The notes below the pieces were generated by a model. The model did no database searches. It was not told where the DNA came from and saw nothing but the letters and a program-made list of their open reading frames with translations. This document shows, one piece after another, positions 1 to 10,458 of a stretch of DNA of 64,000 bases. Each line of letters starts with the position of its first letter. The stretch's first letter is position 1. Location of the stretch: NCBI GenBank assembly GCA_026120035.1, contig JALRME010000001.1, forward strand, positions 434,001-498,000, written 5' to 3'. This DNA comes from Coleophoma eucalyptorum (taxonomy: Eukaryota; Ascomycota; Leotiomycetes; Helotiales; Dermateaceae). Both the position numbers and the translations under genes were made by a program.

Positions 1-352
1 GTCAAAACAAATTCACTTCCCATTTGGGAAAAGAGATGAGGGGTTAGGAAGCTTAAAGAGGATCGTGTTATACCCCTTGTGAAATTCGCAAGTCAGCGCC
101 ATCAGATCTTTCAATAACGTGTTGTCAGCGTTTGACAGGGCAGCTAAGAGATGGCTTGGCAACCCGTTCCATCGCATTAGCCCTGCTCAGGGTCGTATTC
201 TCCTTTTTTGCGAGGGACAACTGTCAGTGTCTATTCTTAGGAAGACTATGTGAGAGCTTGATGTGATAATAAGTAGTCATCACGGCTTGGCATGAAATAA
301 CGAGTAGTCCTTCAGGACCCAGCGCAATTCCAGAATCATCATCATTCCCATC
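1..352. other. Upstream intergenic region
   Basis: No gene is recognised. The stretch probably carries the promoter of the chitin deacetylase that starts at 353. The only longer reading frame lies antisense to the start of that gene and has no recognisable content. Confidence 0.4.
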
Positions 353-1874
353 ATGTATATTCAGAATTTGGTACTTGCAGTGCCTTTTTTCTGTGCTCAT
401 ATTATTAATGCACATGGTGGACTTCAGATATTGGGTGGTTCTGACGCCATTCATGCTCTTCAACCCCGAACAGCTTCATCGTTTGTATCCCACAGATCCC
501 AAATTGGCACCGAAGATGAGGCCTCGAGTATCTTCCTGGATGAACGTGCTGTCAATATGAGGTGCGGATATGTAAACGGAACTTGCCCTGCCGGATATTG
601 GTATGCGAAACTCTGCTTGAGATCCCAGATAACTCAGAATAATACAAAGGAATGCTAACGGTTTACTAGTTGCTCGATCGGGGGTTACTGGTAATTAAAC
701 TCTAGTTCCTAGAAGTCATGCAAGTATTGATACTTAATTCGTGTTTTTAGTGGAAAAGGGTTCCATTACTGCTCCGGTCCAGCATGCCAGCTAGACTATT
801 GTGATAGCTGTGACGGGAATATTTCACCAGCAGGAGACTCTACCAAAGATGTTCCTCGACCTCATGTAGGAAATATCAGCTATGGAGGAGCTGGCATCTA
901 CACCTGCACAAACAAAAACCACGTTGCGTTGACTTTCGATGATGGGCCCTACATTTACACGTCAGACCTGCTCGATATACTGGACAAGTACAACGCCAAG
1001 GCTACCTTTTTTATCACTGGCAACAATATGGGAAAAGGAGAGATGGATCAATCATCCACGGGCTACCCACAGATCCTCAAGAGAATGCACGCCGCAGGTC
1101 ACCAGATTGCCAGCCATACGTGGACCCATCAAAATCTGACTAACATGACCAACACACAGCGGGAAAATCAGATGTACTTCAATGAAATGGCCTTCAGGAA
1201 TATCCTCGGCTTCTTTCCAACATATATGCGACCGCCATATTCCGAGGCCAATAATGCTACGCAAGAAATGCTGTTTGATATGGGTTATCATATTATCTAT
1301 TACAATATTAACAGCGATGGTACGGCTTCCTATGATGTGTTGAGAAAAATATTAGCTAACATCCACTAGATTATGATAATGACAGCCCTGAGTTGATCCA
1401 AAATGCTAAAGACGAGATTGACTTACAGTTCGCCACGGTGAACGTCACCGCTGGTTATCCTGCCAACTTCATCGAAATTGGGCATGATATACATGAGCAA
1501 ACGGTGCATAATCTAACAGCGTGGACATTGGAACGCATGTTAACACTAGGCTTTGGCACCTCGATTACTGTCGGAGAGTGTCTGGGCGACCCATCCGCAA
1601 ACTGGTACAGGAATGCATCAGGCGCTCCGCCCGATGCACCTGTCAACCAGAGTAACCTCGTAAGTCTATTAAGCGATTGACTGAATCCTCCTCATGATTG
1701 CTTGCTGTGTACCTGCTTACCTCTCCATAGGCTACTGTCACGCCTACTGCTATTCCATCGTCCGGACCTTCAGCGAGTGCAACCCCGAAGTCAAACGCAG
1801 GGATTAAGATGGAAAGTAGCTGGGCGCTGGGATTCTTAGCTTGTGTGTGTGGTACTGCGGTTCATGTAATGTGA
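353..1874 (+). CDS. Chitin deacetylase (NodB/CE4) with N-terminal CBM18, probable GPI anchor
   Basis: Predicted to deacetylate chitin to chitosan at the cell surface. Exons 353-600, 670-690, 751-1319, 1370-1659 and 1731-1874 give 423 residues in a continuous frame. A hydrophobic N-terminus is followed by a cysteine-rich chitin-binding module at about residues 71-107 (CGYVNGTC, CCSIGGYCG, HYCSGPAC). The NodB domain then carries TFDDGP at 151-156, the metal-binding SHTWTH, RPPY, and a late GHDIH. A Ser/Thr/Pro stretch and a hydrophobic tail at the end look like a GPI signal. Exon 2 is a 21-base microexon inside the chitin-binding module. The 50-base intron at 1320-1369 was preferred to a 33-base alternative because it restores alignment with the neighbouring paralogue. 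The gene is convergent with that paralogue. The family assignment is firm; the anchor is inferred. Confidence 0.88.
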
Positions 1875-2140
1875 TGGGTGATAATAGCCAATGTTTCCTT
1901 CATGAATGACTACGAATTTGATGATGATGATGCTGGTTGAAGTCAGGAACTTGATCCTCTCGCTATTACTATTTGTTTTGTTCTAGTCTAGACTGGACCG
2001 AGATCCGCAATGCAATTCAGCCACGACGCATTAAGCTTGTACCTTATTTATTGATGACTAATAAAAAAACTAAGTAAGTTACCACTCTTATTTTAACGAC
2101 CATCGAGTCTCCGATGGTTTACATTGAACTAAACTATTAC

Positions 2141-4135
2141 TTATGTGCAAGTACCGTAAGCGGCATTACATCCCGTGCCACAATATTCCGTTGTATTACC
2201 ACAAAATGCATATTGAGAGCAGCAATTGCCATAGGTAGAATCTTGACATGTGACGCTATTGCCGCAAGAACCATCCGTACTTATTTGAGGCGTTGACGAG
2301 GGGCTCGCTCTGAGTATGATCACCTATTCAGCGAAAGATCAAGGATGAAGTAACCACGATAAGAAATAAATATTATCAGAATGATGGATTCAAAAAATCA
2401 ATGAGATATAAAACGTACGGATTGCAGGTGCCGAAATCGGGTTGACAGAACGCGCCGCAGTGATCGGGAGTGCTACCACAGAATCCATAGCGAGAACAGC
2501 AATTTCCGTAGGATGAGCTCTGGCAAGTTACACCAGTGCCGCAGTGCCCATCAGTGCTGACTGAAAGAGTGGTTGTAGACGTTGCTGAACTTGTGGTGGA
2601 TGTCGGGGACGTCACGGTCGTGGAAGACTGGGAAGAAGTGGAAGAACTTTACGAAACAACACACAAAGGTTAAATTCATGGTCCTTAGTAAAATATGGTA
2701 GAAGGTGCAAGGTAACTTACACCCCGCAGGATCCAAAAGTATCCTGGCAACCAACCCCACAATAGTCTGCTGTTGAGCCACAAAAATTGTACTTGGAGCA
2801 ACAGTTTCCAAACACAGAGCCTTGGCACGTGATTCCCATGGTACAGTTACCCTCAGTGCTAACTACGAGTGATGGTGTAGTGCAAGTCAGTGCCGTACCA
2901 GCCGTTCGGTACCAGTTTTCTGGAGGGTCACCAAGACATGTGCCTACAGTGACCGAGGTTCCGTATCCGTCTGCGGCCATAGTCTGAAGCATATACTCGG
3001 TCAGATTGTAGACAGTTTGATAATGGATATCATGGCTAAGAACCAAGGCATTGCTAGGGTTCGGATTAAGGTAGTTGCTAAAAATATCTTTGGAGGTTTG
3101 GATTAAAGTCGGATCGTCATTTGCGTAGTCGAAGGTGTCGAGGTCATAGTAGATTGCATGGTACCCAAGTTCTGATAAATAGCTAAAGCAATCGGTGTCA
3201 CATTCGACATAAGGTGGGCGGAAGTATGTGGGGAATACACCAAGAATATTACGAAATGCCATTTCGTTGTAGTAGATTTGATTATGAAAATCCGTTGATG
3301 AAAGAGTATTCGGGTGTTGATGAGACCAAGAATGACTAGCGACTTGATGGCCTGAACTATACATGCGCTAATAGAGATTAGACATGAAAATCTGTGGATT
3401 GAGGAGTAGTGACCTGGATTAGGGCTGGATAGCCTGTAGTACAATCATCAATTTCACCCTTTCCAAGATTATTACCAGCTACTTCTATGTTAGCATAAAT
3501 AGCTTCAACGTTTCTACGCAGCACTTACTGATAAAGAAAGTTGCTTTGGCATTGTATTTGTCAAGTAGATCCAGTATATCCTTGGTATATATATATGGTC
3601 CGTCGTCGAAGGTCAAAGCCACAACTCCGGCCTCAGTACAATCATTAATTCTCGACCCATATGGAACGCTCCCTACTTGTGGCCGTGCAATGTCAGAAGT
3701 CGACACTCCTGGAGGAACCGTGTTGGCGTCACAAGCAGGGCCGTAGAGGAACTGGCAATCGGGAGCAGAGCAGTAGTCGCTTCCTTGCCCACAGACCCTT
3801 GGAGCTTCTGTTAAAATGAAATTCTCTCTCTACGTTGACTTTACTTACCCGCTCGCAGAACAACAATAGCCTGCAGCACAACTTCCCACACCAGGTCCAC
3901 ACTGTTGCTGGCGTCTAGCATTCCTGTGTGGTGGTTGTGTATCTGTATGTTCTATAATGGGTACCCTCGCAGCAACTGGTGTTTCAGAAAAGAGGTTACG
4001 AGACTTTAGATTGGCCATGAACTTGCTGCCACCCATGAATTTGGGCAAGCGGTCGTGAGGGTCCCTGGCAACACGCTCAGCTTGGACAGAGATCGTATCT
4101 CCTAGCACCAATAAGAGTAGTAACGCGGACTGCAT
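2141..4135 (-). CDS. Chitin deacetylase (NodB/CE4) with one N-terminal and three C-terminal CBM18 modules
   Basis: Secreted CE4 enzyme predicted to convert chitin to chitosan. Exons on the minus strand are 4135-3849, 3797-3529, 3478-3414, 3367-2721, 2646-2419 and 2309-2141, giving 554 residues. A signal peptide and an Arg-rich propeptide-like stretch (RNARRQQQ) precede a first CBM18 (CGPGVGSC, CCSASGVCG). The NodB domain has TFDDGP, SHSWSH, RPPY and LSHDIH. Three tandem C-terminal CBM18 copies follow, each with a GNCCS..FCG core. The second and third of these lie on their own exons, joined by a Ser/Thr linker. Exon 5 (228 bases) starts and ends in phase 2, so it could be gained or lost without breaking the frame. 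There is no GPI-like tail, unlike the convergent paralogue. Chitin binding may hold it on hyphal walls or help shield chitin; that role is inferred. Confidence 0.87.
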
Positions 4136-5310
4136 AATTATGGCTAGTAGTTGGTCATTAGGTGAATTTCTTCAAATGATGAAGGTGAACGTAATTATTT
4201 AAGTTTTCAGAGTTCAGCAGCCTGGGCCAACGGCAAAGGTTAAGGAGTATGGGACACTAAGATCCAATTCCTATGCCTGACAACTTGTTTAGGCATTCAT
4301 TGCAACCAACTCTTTCCAATTGACTCAAATGGGAAGCAAAATTACGGAAAGGCTATCCACCAGGAGGGCATAAGCCGATCCCTGTGGCCATTACACTGTG
4401 GTACGAGGCTGCAATAATCACGTTACTGAGAAAGACGAAGAAGTCAGATTCGAAGTAGTAACCTATGAGGTAAAACTACCTCGTACCAAAAAATCATGAG
4501 ACTGGGTAGCAGTACGAGGTCGGGCCAAGACGGTGAATTGCAAGGGGGAAGGGAGGGGTATAGAGTACTAGGGCTGGAATAAGAGCCCCTGACGCCACTG
4601 CAAGTCAGCTTACCTCCTCGTCTCTTTGTCTACTCGCTTATGGCCAGATGATGCATCTCGGCAACACTATCAACCCCCGCATTTTGCACTTCAACGGGTA
4701 AATCAGAGTTGTCGTGCGTTCCCCGTCATGTCCTCGTATCCGCCAACTCGATAAAATTGGTGCATATGCTATGTCACTCTGGACTTCATCCTGCCCTATC
4801 ACCTCCACATAAGCCCCCAACACATCAAAGCCAAGTAGGCAGAGCCAAATATACGAGGCCGACATGCGGAGGCAGGGAAATGTGCATATTCCCTGGTGGT
4901 ATTGTTTGCAATGGAACGGATTAGCGCAGGCAAGTCGCCAGTAACCTGTCAGCATGCATTTAATGTTTCGTTGTCTGTTCCCGGCCCAAGCCTCACAGTA
5001 TCCTCTAGTATGGTCAGTGCCTGACATTTACTAAATGCTACCTGTAAGGCCAAGATCGGGAGTTGTGTGTCCTTATGCGACAAATCGCTTCTCAACCACT
5101 TGCGACATTGGTGCTGCACTGCCTCGTCACACAGCTCAGCCACTAATCGAAAGCCAGGTGAGTTTCTCATTGTCTTCATAGTCAAATAGCAGTCTCTGAA
5201 GTACTATACGATTCAGTCTTGAAATCTGACGCCCTCCTTCGTCTTGCCGCTTCAGGCTCGAACCAAGTGGCAAGAAACGTCACAACGCATACCCACATTC
5301 CTTTGCTACC
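4136..5310. other. Intergenic region between divergent chitin deacetylase and GH16 genes
   Basis: No gene is supported. It should hold the promoters of both flanking divergent genes. The motif TACGAGG recurs in both orientations at about 4402, 4488 and 4513, but no known site was matched to it. Reading frames at 4638-5185 show no domain or signal peptide. Confidence 0.4.
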
Positions 5311-6618
5311 ATGCGGATTCAAATATTAGCATTGTTCAGTTTGTTACTGATATCTGTCGTCGCTGAAACTGTGAAAGACAATGGCGAGGAGTGCAACTGC
5401 TTTCAAACCAACGGCTCTTCCGGGGCATATTTCGCCAACCACCGTTTTTTTGACTATCGCAATGTTCCTTTATCTCTTACTTCCAACCCACCTGTTATAG
5501 AAGTGGCATCAGATACGAGCAATGCCAATGTTTCGAGCGACTTTTTCGCCAGTCCATCATGGACGGCGGACTGGTCAACCCAGAGTTGGAATAATAGTGA
5601 TAGCCTTGGAGCGTCTGGGTCCGATGCGACGGTGCTTATGATCTACTCAAAAAACAATGTTTATATTGGTAAGGGTTCTCTTATTCTTTAATGGGATATA
5701 AATTAATCAAGTCGATTTAATCTACCAGAATCCAGCCAAGATAACTCATCTGAATATACGACTTACCTCACGCTACGTACAACTCGTACCGAAGACTTCC
5801 AGTCAAGTGGCGAAATCGATTCTACGGCTTTGAATTACCATTATCTCTCTGTTCGTTACTTGGCTCGGATCAGTGGTGATGCAGGCGCCTGTGCTGGGAT
5901 GTTCACCTGGCGATGTCCTGATCTGTGTCGCTCGCCATCCTCGCCCGACGTGGAGGAGGCCGACATCGAGATCCTCACTAATGATTCTAACCACCAATTG
6001 CATGTAACTAACCAGCCATCGGTAGGCCCCGATGGCTTTTCTCAACCTGAAGCAACAAGGAATATCACCCTTCCCAACGAGGCCGTATGGAGAGAGTGGA
6101 ATGAGTACCGTTATGACTGGCAACCAGGTATGAGCACCTGGTATGTGAATGGGGTAGACGTAGGGAATATCAGTTTTCAAGCACCCAAGAATCCAGCTGG
6201 CCTTATTCTGAACATGTGGAGCAATGGTGGGAGCTGGACTGGGAACATGAGTGTGGGCGATGCTGGCTATCTGCAAATCCAGTGGATAGAAATTGCGTAC
6301 AACACCTCGGGATCCTTCTCAGGGTCAAAGAAAGTGCGGAATAGTGCTGAGTTGTGGGAAGACTTCATGGCGCCTGTAAGTGACGATATTGGGCCATCTG
6401 GGAAGCTGCTTCGTTCATCTGCTTCATCGTCTAGAAAAGATTCTCATCAGGGATTGCTTGTACCTCGTGCTAAACACTGCAAAACAGTGTGTAGTATTGA
6501 CACCAATACTAAGACGATAGGAACTCCAACGGTGATAAGTCTTGCTAGTTATAGCACGCAGCCACTTACTTGGTCTCTTAGTATTACCCTAGCACTAGTT
6601 GGGTTTTTATTAACCTAA
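5311..6618 (+). CDS. Secreted GH16 glucanase/transglycosylase, probable GPI anchor
   Basis: Exons 5311-5668 and 5729-6618 encode 415 residues. Residues 1-18 form a clear signal peptide. The family GH16 catalytic signature E-x-D-x-E is present as E196-A-D198-I-E200, giving the nucleophile and acid/base of beta-1,3- or beta-1,3(4)-glucan cleavage or transfer. Aromatic GH16 landmarks follow (EYRYDWQPG, NMWSNGGSW, IQWIEIAYN). The last about 20 residues are hydrophobic after a Ser-rich, basic stretch, which suggests GPI attachment at the plasma membrane or wall. Numerous N-x-S/T sequons agree with secretion. Linear glucanase and chitin-glucan cross-linking (CRH-like) activity cannot be told apart by eye. 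It sits beside the chitin deacetylase pair, forming a wall-remodelling block. Confidence 0.85.
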
Positions 6619-6738
6619 ATATAACCTGTCTCGGGAGATGAAAGAGTATTTAGAATTCACAAAATTTAAGACAGAGAATGAAACTAAATAGGACTAAGTC
6701 TATACATATAATATATTAAAATTAAGTTGAGTTTTAAC

Positions 6739-7435
6739 CTGTTGGAATATCCTTACTGGATCTCGATAATATATCCGTTTGTACACCTGTCTGTACCTTG
6801 CTACAAACACCACCTGTTTGCAATTACGTATTACTACAAACGGAGGTCGAATTGGTACCTATTCTGTTTTTACTACAAACAGGATTAAGGTTTTGATAAG
6901 ATCCTCCATCACACTCACTTAGAAGCATCATATCTACATTTTTACCTCACATTTCTGACCTGTCATTACAGCTAAAATAAGAGGTAGACCAACATAACAG
7001 TTGCTTCTCTTATTTGTAATATAAACGAGGTTTTTTATATAAGGAGATACACCTTATACTACGTCATATTAATATTCTAAATATCTCTAAATTCTTATTC
7101 ATAAGTTACTACTTAGGATTTATTTCTCCTTTACTACTTGAATTTCTCTGACTCAATAAAATAGATAGAAAGATAAACTAGATAGAGAAATTTTATAGTC
7201 CTACTTATAGAAGGTACGATGTCCTCTTTCGAATAGAAGTACATCATAGCTTATCTAGCTTACGCAGTAATCCAAGGTAGAAGACTTAGTATATAAAGAG
7301 CTCGAAATTCTAAGTAGATAGGAGCTTCATACTTGACTTTAATCTTTTATTTTATCTCTTCCTTACATCAAAATTAGATATATACTTTTACTGTCTACTT
7401 GGTAATACTAATTAGTCTAGAGTAACCCTAACCTT
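6739..7435 (+). mobile_element. Possible LTR-retrotransposon relic (low confidence)
   Basis: The stretch opens with TGTTGGAATATCC, the kind of TG-start seen in fungal Ty1/copia LTRs. Repeated ACTACAAAC motifs follow in very AT-rich sequence. No matching second LTR, target-site duplication, primer-binding site or pol reading frame was found, and the right end is arbitrary. It may be a solo LTR or just AT-rich spacer. Confidence 0.25.
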
Positions 7436-8228
7436 AGAATCCCCGGTAAAACGTCAATCAGACGTTTCACCTGCTCCTCCACCCAGCAATACAATATTTG
7501 GGTTGGAAGTAACACTCGGTTGGTGAGATAGACCTGACACGATGGAAAATTCATCCATTAGATAAGCTGATGCCGGCCCTAATGCACTGGACACAGAGCT
7601 TTAACACTGCCGCAAAACTTTTTGTAGTGTCTATCTATGCTTGGCATTATCGATTAGACTCTTGCCTAGGGTAGATGAAGATCCAGTTGCGGCATATTCA
7701 GCAGTAAATCCGCAAGAAGTCGGCTCAGGAGGGTAATGAGCTAGGGGTAGTCGTGATCACCACACTTTGAGCATTCTGCAGTATGTGGCGAAGGCTAGAT
7801 TTTGAAAGTAGGGCCTTTAGACTTTGGAGATATAATTATCAATTTCATGTTTTTACTGCTACCAACAGTAGTAACAGGTTGAGTAGTTGCTCGGCATAGA
7901 CGAAAACGAGTCTTGGTGATTCTGGAGGGACTTTTATTATCAAATAGATGACGAGGTAGAATGAAGTAACAGGATCCCTTCAAATAATGACGTGATTCTA
8001 GATAAGAACAGGTAGAGGAGGTAGACTGGCCTAGTTTAGGTTGTGACTTGCTCGAGGCCGAAATACCATACGTAAGTGACCTCGCTGCGGTAGTTACAAT
8101 TGTCCAAGACAAAGAAGTGCACGGAATCTAGAAAGTCAATTTAGTAGCGCAGCAATAGCAATGAATGCCAAGTTATTGGCCGGATGATGCGCGCAGGGGA
8201 TTTGGTACTAATGTTGAGGGTAACCATA

Positions 8229-8252
8229 TCCCGCAGGGTTGACCCTGCGGGA
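8229..8252. repeat. Perfect inverted repeat (11-bp arms, 2-base loop)
   Basis: Arm TCCCGCAGGGT at 8229-8239 is exactly complementary to ACCCTGCGGGA at 8242-8252, separated by TG. It is GC-rich within AT-rich surroundings and has no T-tract. Confidence 0.8.
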
Positions 8253-8559
8253 GGCAGCGGTTGAAAAATAAAAGTCATGTGTGCTTCCCAACAACAGCCA
8301 GTTCTGTCACAAATCATCAAGCACACAGAAATTGTCAGCCGAGGGTTTCAATGATAGGGCTGAGTAACATTGGATTGCTAAGATTTTAATAGTCAATGAT
8401 ATTCGTCTATACCCAAAGCTCTAATTTCGTTTATTGCTTCTTCGCCTCCTACTTCTCCTCGTCCTCCTTCTTCTTCTTGATCTCTTTCCTATGACTTGGG
8501 ATCGGGCCAATATGCCGCACCTGATGATCGTTTTCGATTCTAGATTGACAAATTGTCTA

Positions 8560-9174
8560 CTAGTTCTTCTCTACATCCACGCTCAAATTGCTTGCTCTGT
8601 GTTTCTTTCTATTTTGACGAGATAGTTGGATAGCCCTTATTGTTGCTAAGGTAATCCAGAATGTGTAACTCAAAGCTGCAAAAACGATATCGGCTCGAAT
8701 GACCATACATATATGACCAGTGCAGACGTAGAGCTTAGAGACTGAGATAGCCAATGCAATGAAAGTGCCAAAGTATAACCCTGCAACTATTGCTTCAATA
8801 AGGAATTCATAGTAAGGATTAAAACCTATGAAAGACATTAGTTCTGTTTAAAGTCTTGATGCAATAAAATCGAATCAAAGATACCCAAAACTTACATATT
8901 TTCGTAAAATACGGAATTAGCTCAAAAAAATAAATTGTACAGAGCGAAAAAGATGAGATAGCTAGGAGTAGATATGTCTCGGTAGCCAAAGCTTCTGGGA
9001 TATAATGCCCTTCAAAGTGACGAGCGACTAGCAGATACTATCAGCATAGAAACTATCATAAATGCTTTCTTTGGTGCAAATCATTAATTTCTTACGGTAT
9101 GCAGAAAGACTAAGAACTATTACAGAGCAAATCAACTGAAGGACTCGCACCGAGACATGAAATGCTGATGCCAT
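8560..9174 (-). CDS. MARVEL-domain-type four-helix membrane protein
   Basis: Exons on the minus strand are 9174-9096, 9027-8896 and 8825-8560, giving 158 residues in continuous frame. The start MASAFHVSVRVLQLICSVIV matches the typical opening of fungal MARVEL proteins. Four hydrophobic segments follow at about residues 8-27, 42-62, 77-97 and 108-130. The tail is short, basic and polar (RQNRKKHR). Fungal relatives (Nce102-like) are linked to membrane microdomains and eisosomes, but this gene's role is unknown. The start was chosen at the ATG that opens the first helix; an in-frame upstream extension lacks family similarity. Confidence 0.75.
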
Positions 9175-9928
9175 GATATCGTATTGACAGATATTTGTAG
9201 GAAAAGCGACAAAATAATAATTCAAAGATAGGCTTGAGTACCCTAAAGAGAAGATAGTTCTGAATTCTTGGACTGGTTGAATGAGCTATCGCAGTGCAAT
9301 CATGGGAAGAGCTTTAGATTGTGACAATAGAAATGAAATACAAATCAATCCCTTTATATACACTCATGGAGAGAGACGTGAGAAGGATCAAACATAGCTC
9401 AAAACCTTGACCTAGCAGAGATCCACGCCTTGTTTCTTACACAGCCGATGAGGTCTGCCTGTCAACCTTGCCCCCTAAGGCTTGATTATGCATTAATTGA
9501 ATGTGGAGACCAGTGATCATCTCTAAGCGACGAAACTCTGTTCCACTTGTTTCAGGTGATGCAGGTCGGGCTCGACTTGTCCATTTCATTCATAGATATT
9601 ATGTATTATGTATTTAAAAGTCTTTATAATACTTACTTAGAGGCTCGTGCCAGAACAAAAGTTGAAAATTATCACGCAAACTGCATCAGATTGAGTCCGA
9701 GACCGAACAATTGATTCTACAAAATTCAATTACAAACACAACGTGTCCAGACCAAATTGACATTGAAATCGATCAAAAGTTTCTTCATTCTACGAACATA
9801 ACAAAAACTACCAGTGCCTCCTATTCTCCATGATCCAGCCATCATGCACATAAAAAATGAAACAGAACCTGCTGCCGCACCCATTCTCTAGATAGTCTGA
9901 TTTTCTTGAAATCAAACTGAGAAGTTAC

Positions 9929-10314
9929 TCATAGAGGCTAAATTTTACGTAAATTGTCAGCCTTTATTCGTGATACGTATGAAGGCAAAGGAAATAAAGC
10001 GTGATAACATACCCCAGCAGTGCAAGCAGCATCACAAGCTGTCTTGGCAATGCCAACAGTGGCTGCATCCTATACACCAATGGAACGTAATTAGCTTCTA
10101 AAACTAACTGAATTTTACTTCCAATTTGATAAAGACTTACACAAACAGCCTTGCATGCCTCTTGACAGACTGACAAGGCAGTACCAGTTAGAGTACCGCA
10201 GGTTCGCTTATAAATGGACCCGGCCTCCGATGGGAATGGAGATGGTGCAGGTGCAGCCAAAGACATAGTGGCTACAAAAAGAGCAGTGAAAGTAATGGTG
10301 CTGAAGAATTGCAT
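9929..10314 (-). CDS. Small secreted cysteine-containing peptide, 79 residues
   Basis: Exons on the minus strand are 10314-10141, 10069-10013 and 9937-9929. A signal peptide (MQFFSTITFTALFVATMSLA) is followed by a short Pro-rich propeptide ending in KR, which suggests Kex2-type processing. The mature part is Ala-rich and carries six cysteines in pairs (CGTL, VCQEAC, AVCDAA, ACDAAC). The last exon adds only Pro-Leu; its acceptor was chosen because a CTGAC branch site lies about 20 bases upstream. No family is recognised. It is divergent to a similarly organised mini-gene at 12068. An effector or antimicrobial role is possible but unproven. Confidence 0.6.
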
Positions 10315-10451
10315 TTTGGAGGTATTGAGAACTTTGACCGGCAAGTATAAAGATTCGAAAGTATTCTTGAGAGTGGAGAGGAAGTGGTTGAAAGAACTGC
10401 TGTGAGATTGATGATTTGATGTCGAGTGAAGTTAAGGGCCAAGTAGCCATA

Positions 10452-10458
10452 CTTTATA
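10452..10458 (-). promoter_or_regulatory. TATA-like box for the 9929-10314 peptide gene
   Basis: TATAAAG on the minus strand lies about 140 bases upstream of the start codon. It is followed by a C/T-rich, G-poor leader typical of strongly expressed fungal genes. Confidence 0.45.

Larger units (their letters stand above)
6619..8559. other. AT-rich gene desert
   Basis: About 1.9 kb without a supported gene. It holds a possible LTR start near 6739, a perfect 11-bp inverted repeat at 8229-8252 and short spurious frames (for example 7795-8112 minus) lacking domain signals. Base composition is visibly more AT-rich around 6640-7440 than in the flanking genes. Confidence 0.5.

Noticed and set aside
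1337..1369. A 33-base intron starting GTGTTGAG in the first chitin deacetylase
   Set aside because: Too short for this genome. The 50-base intron 1320-1369 gives a better alignment with the paralogue.
7423..7435. Telomere-like TAACCCTAACCTTA
   Set aside because: Only about two units inside AT-rich spacer; chance occurrence is likely.
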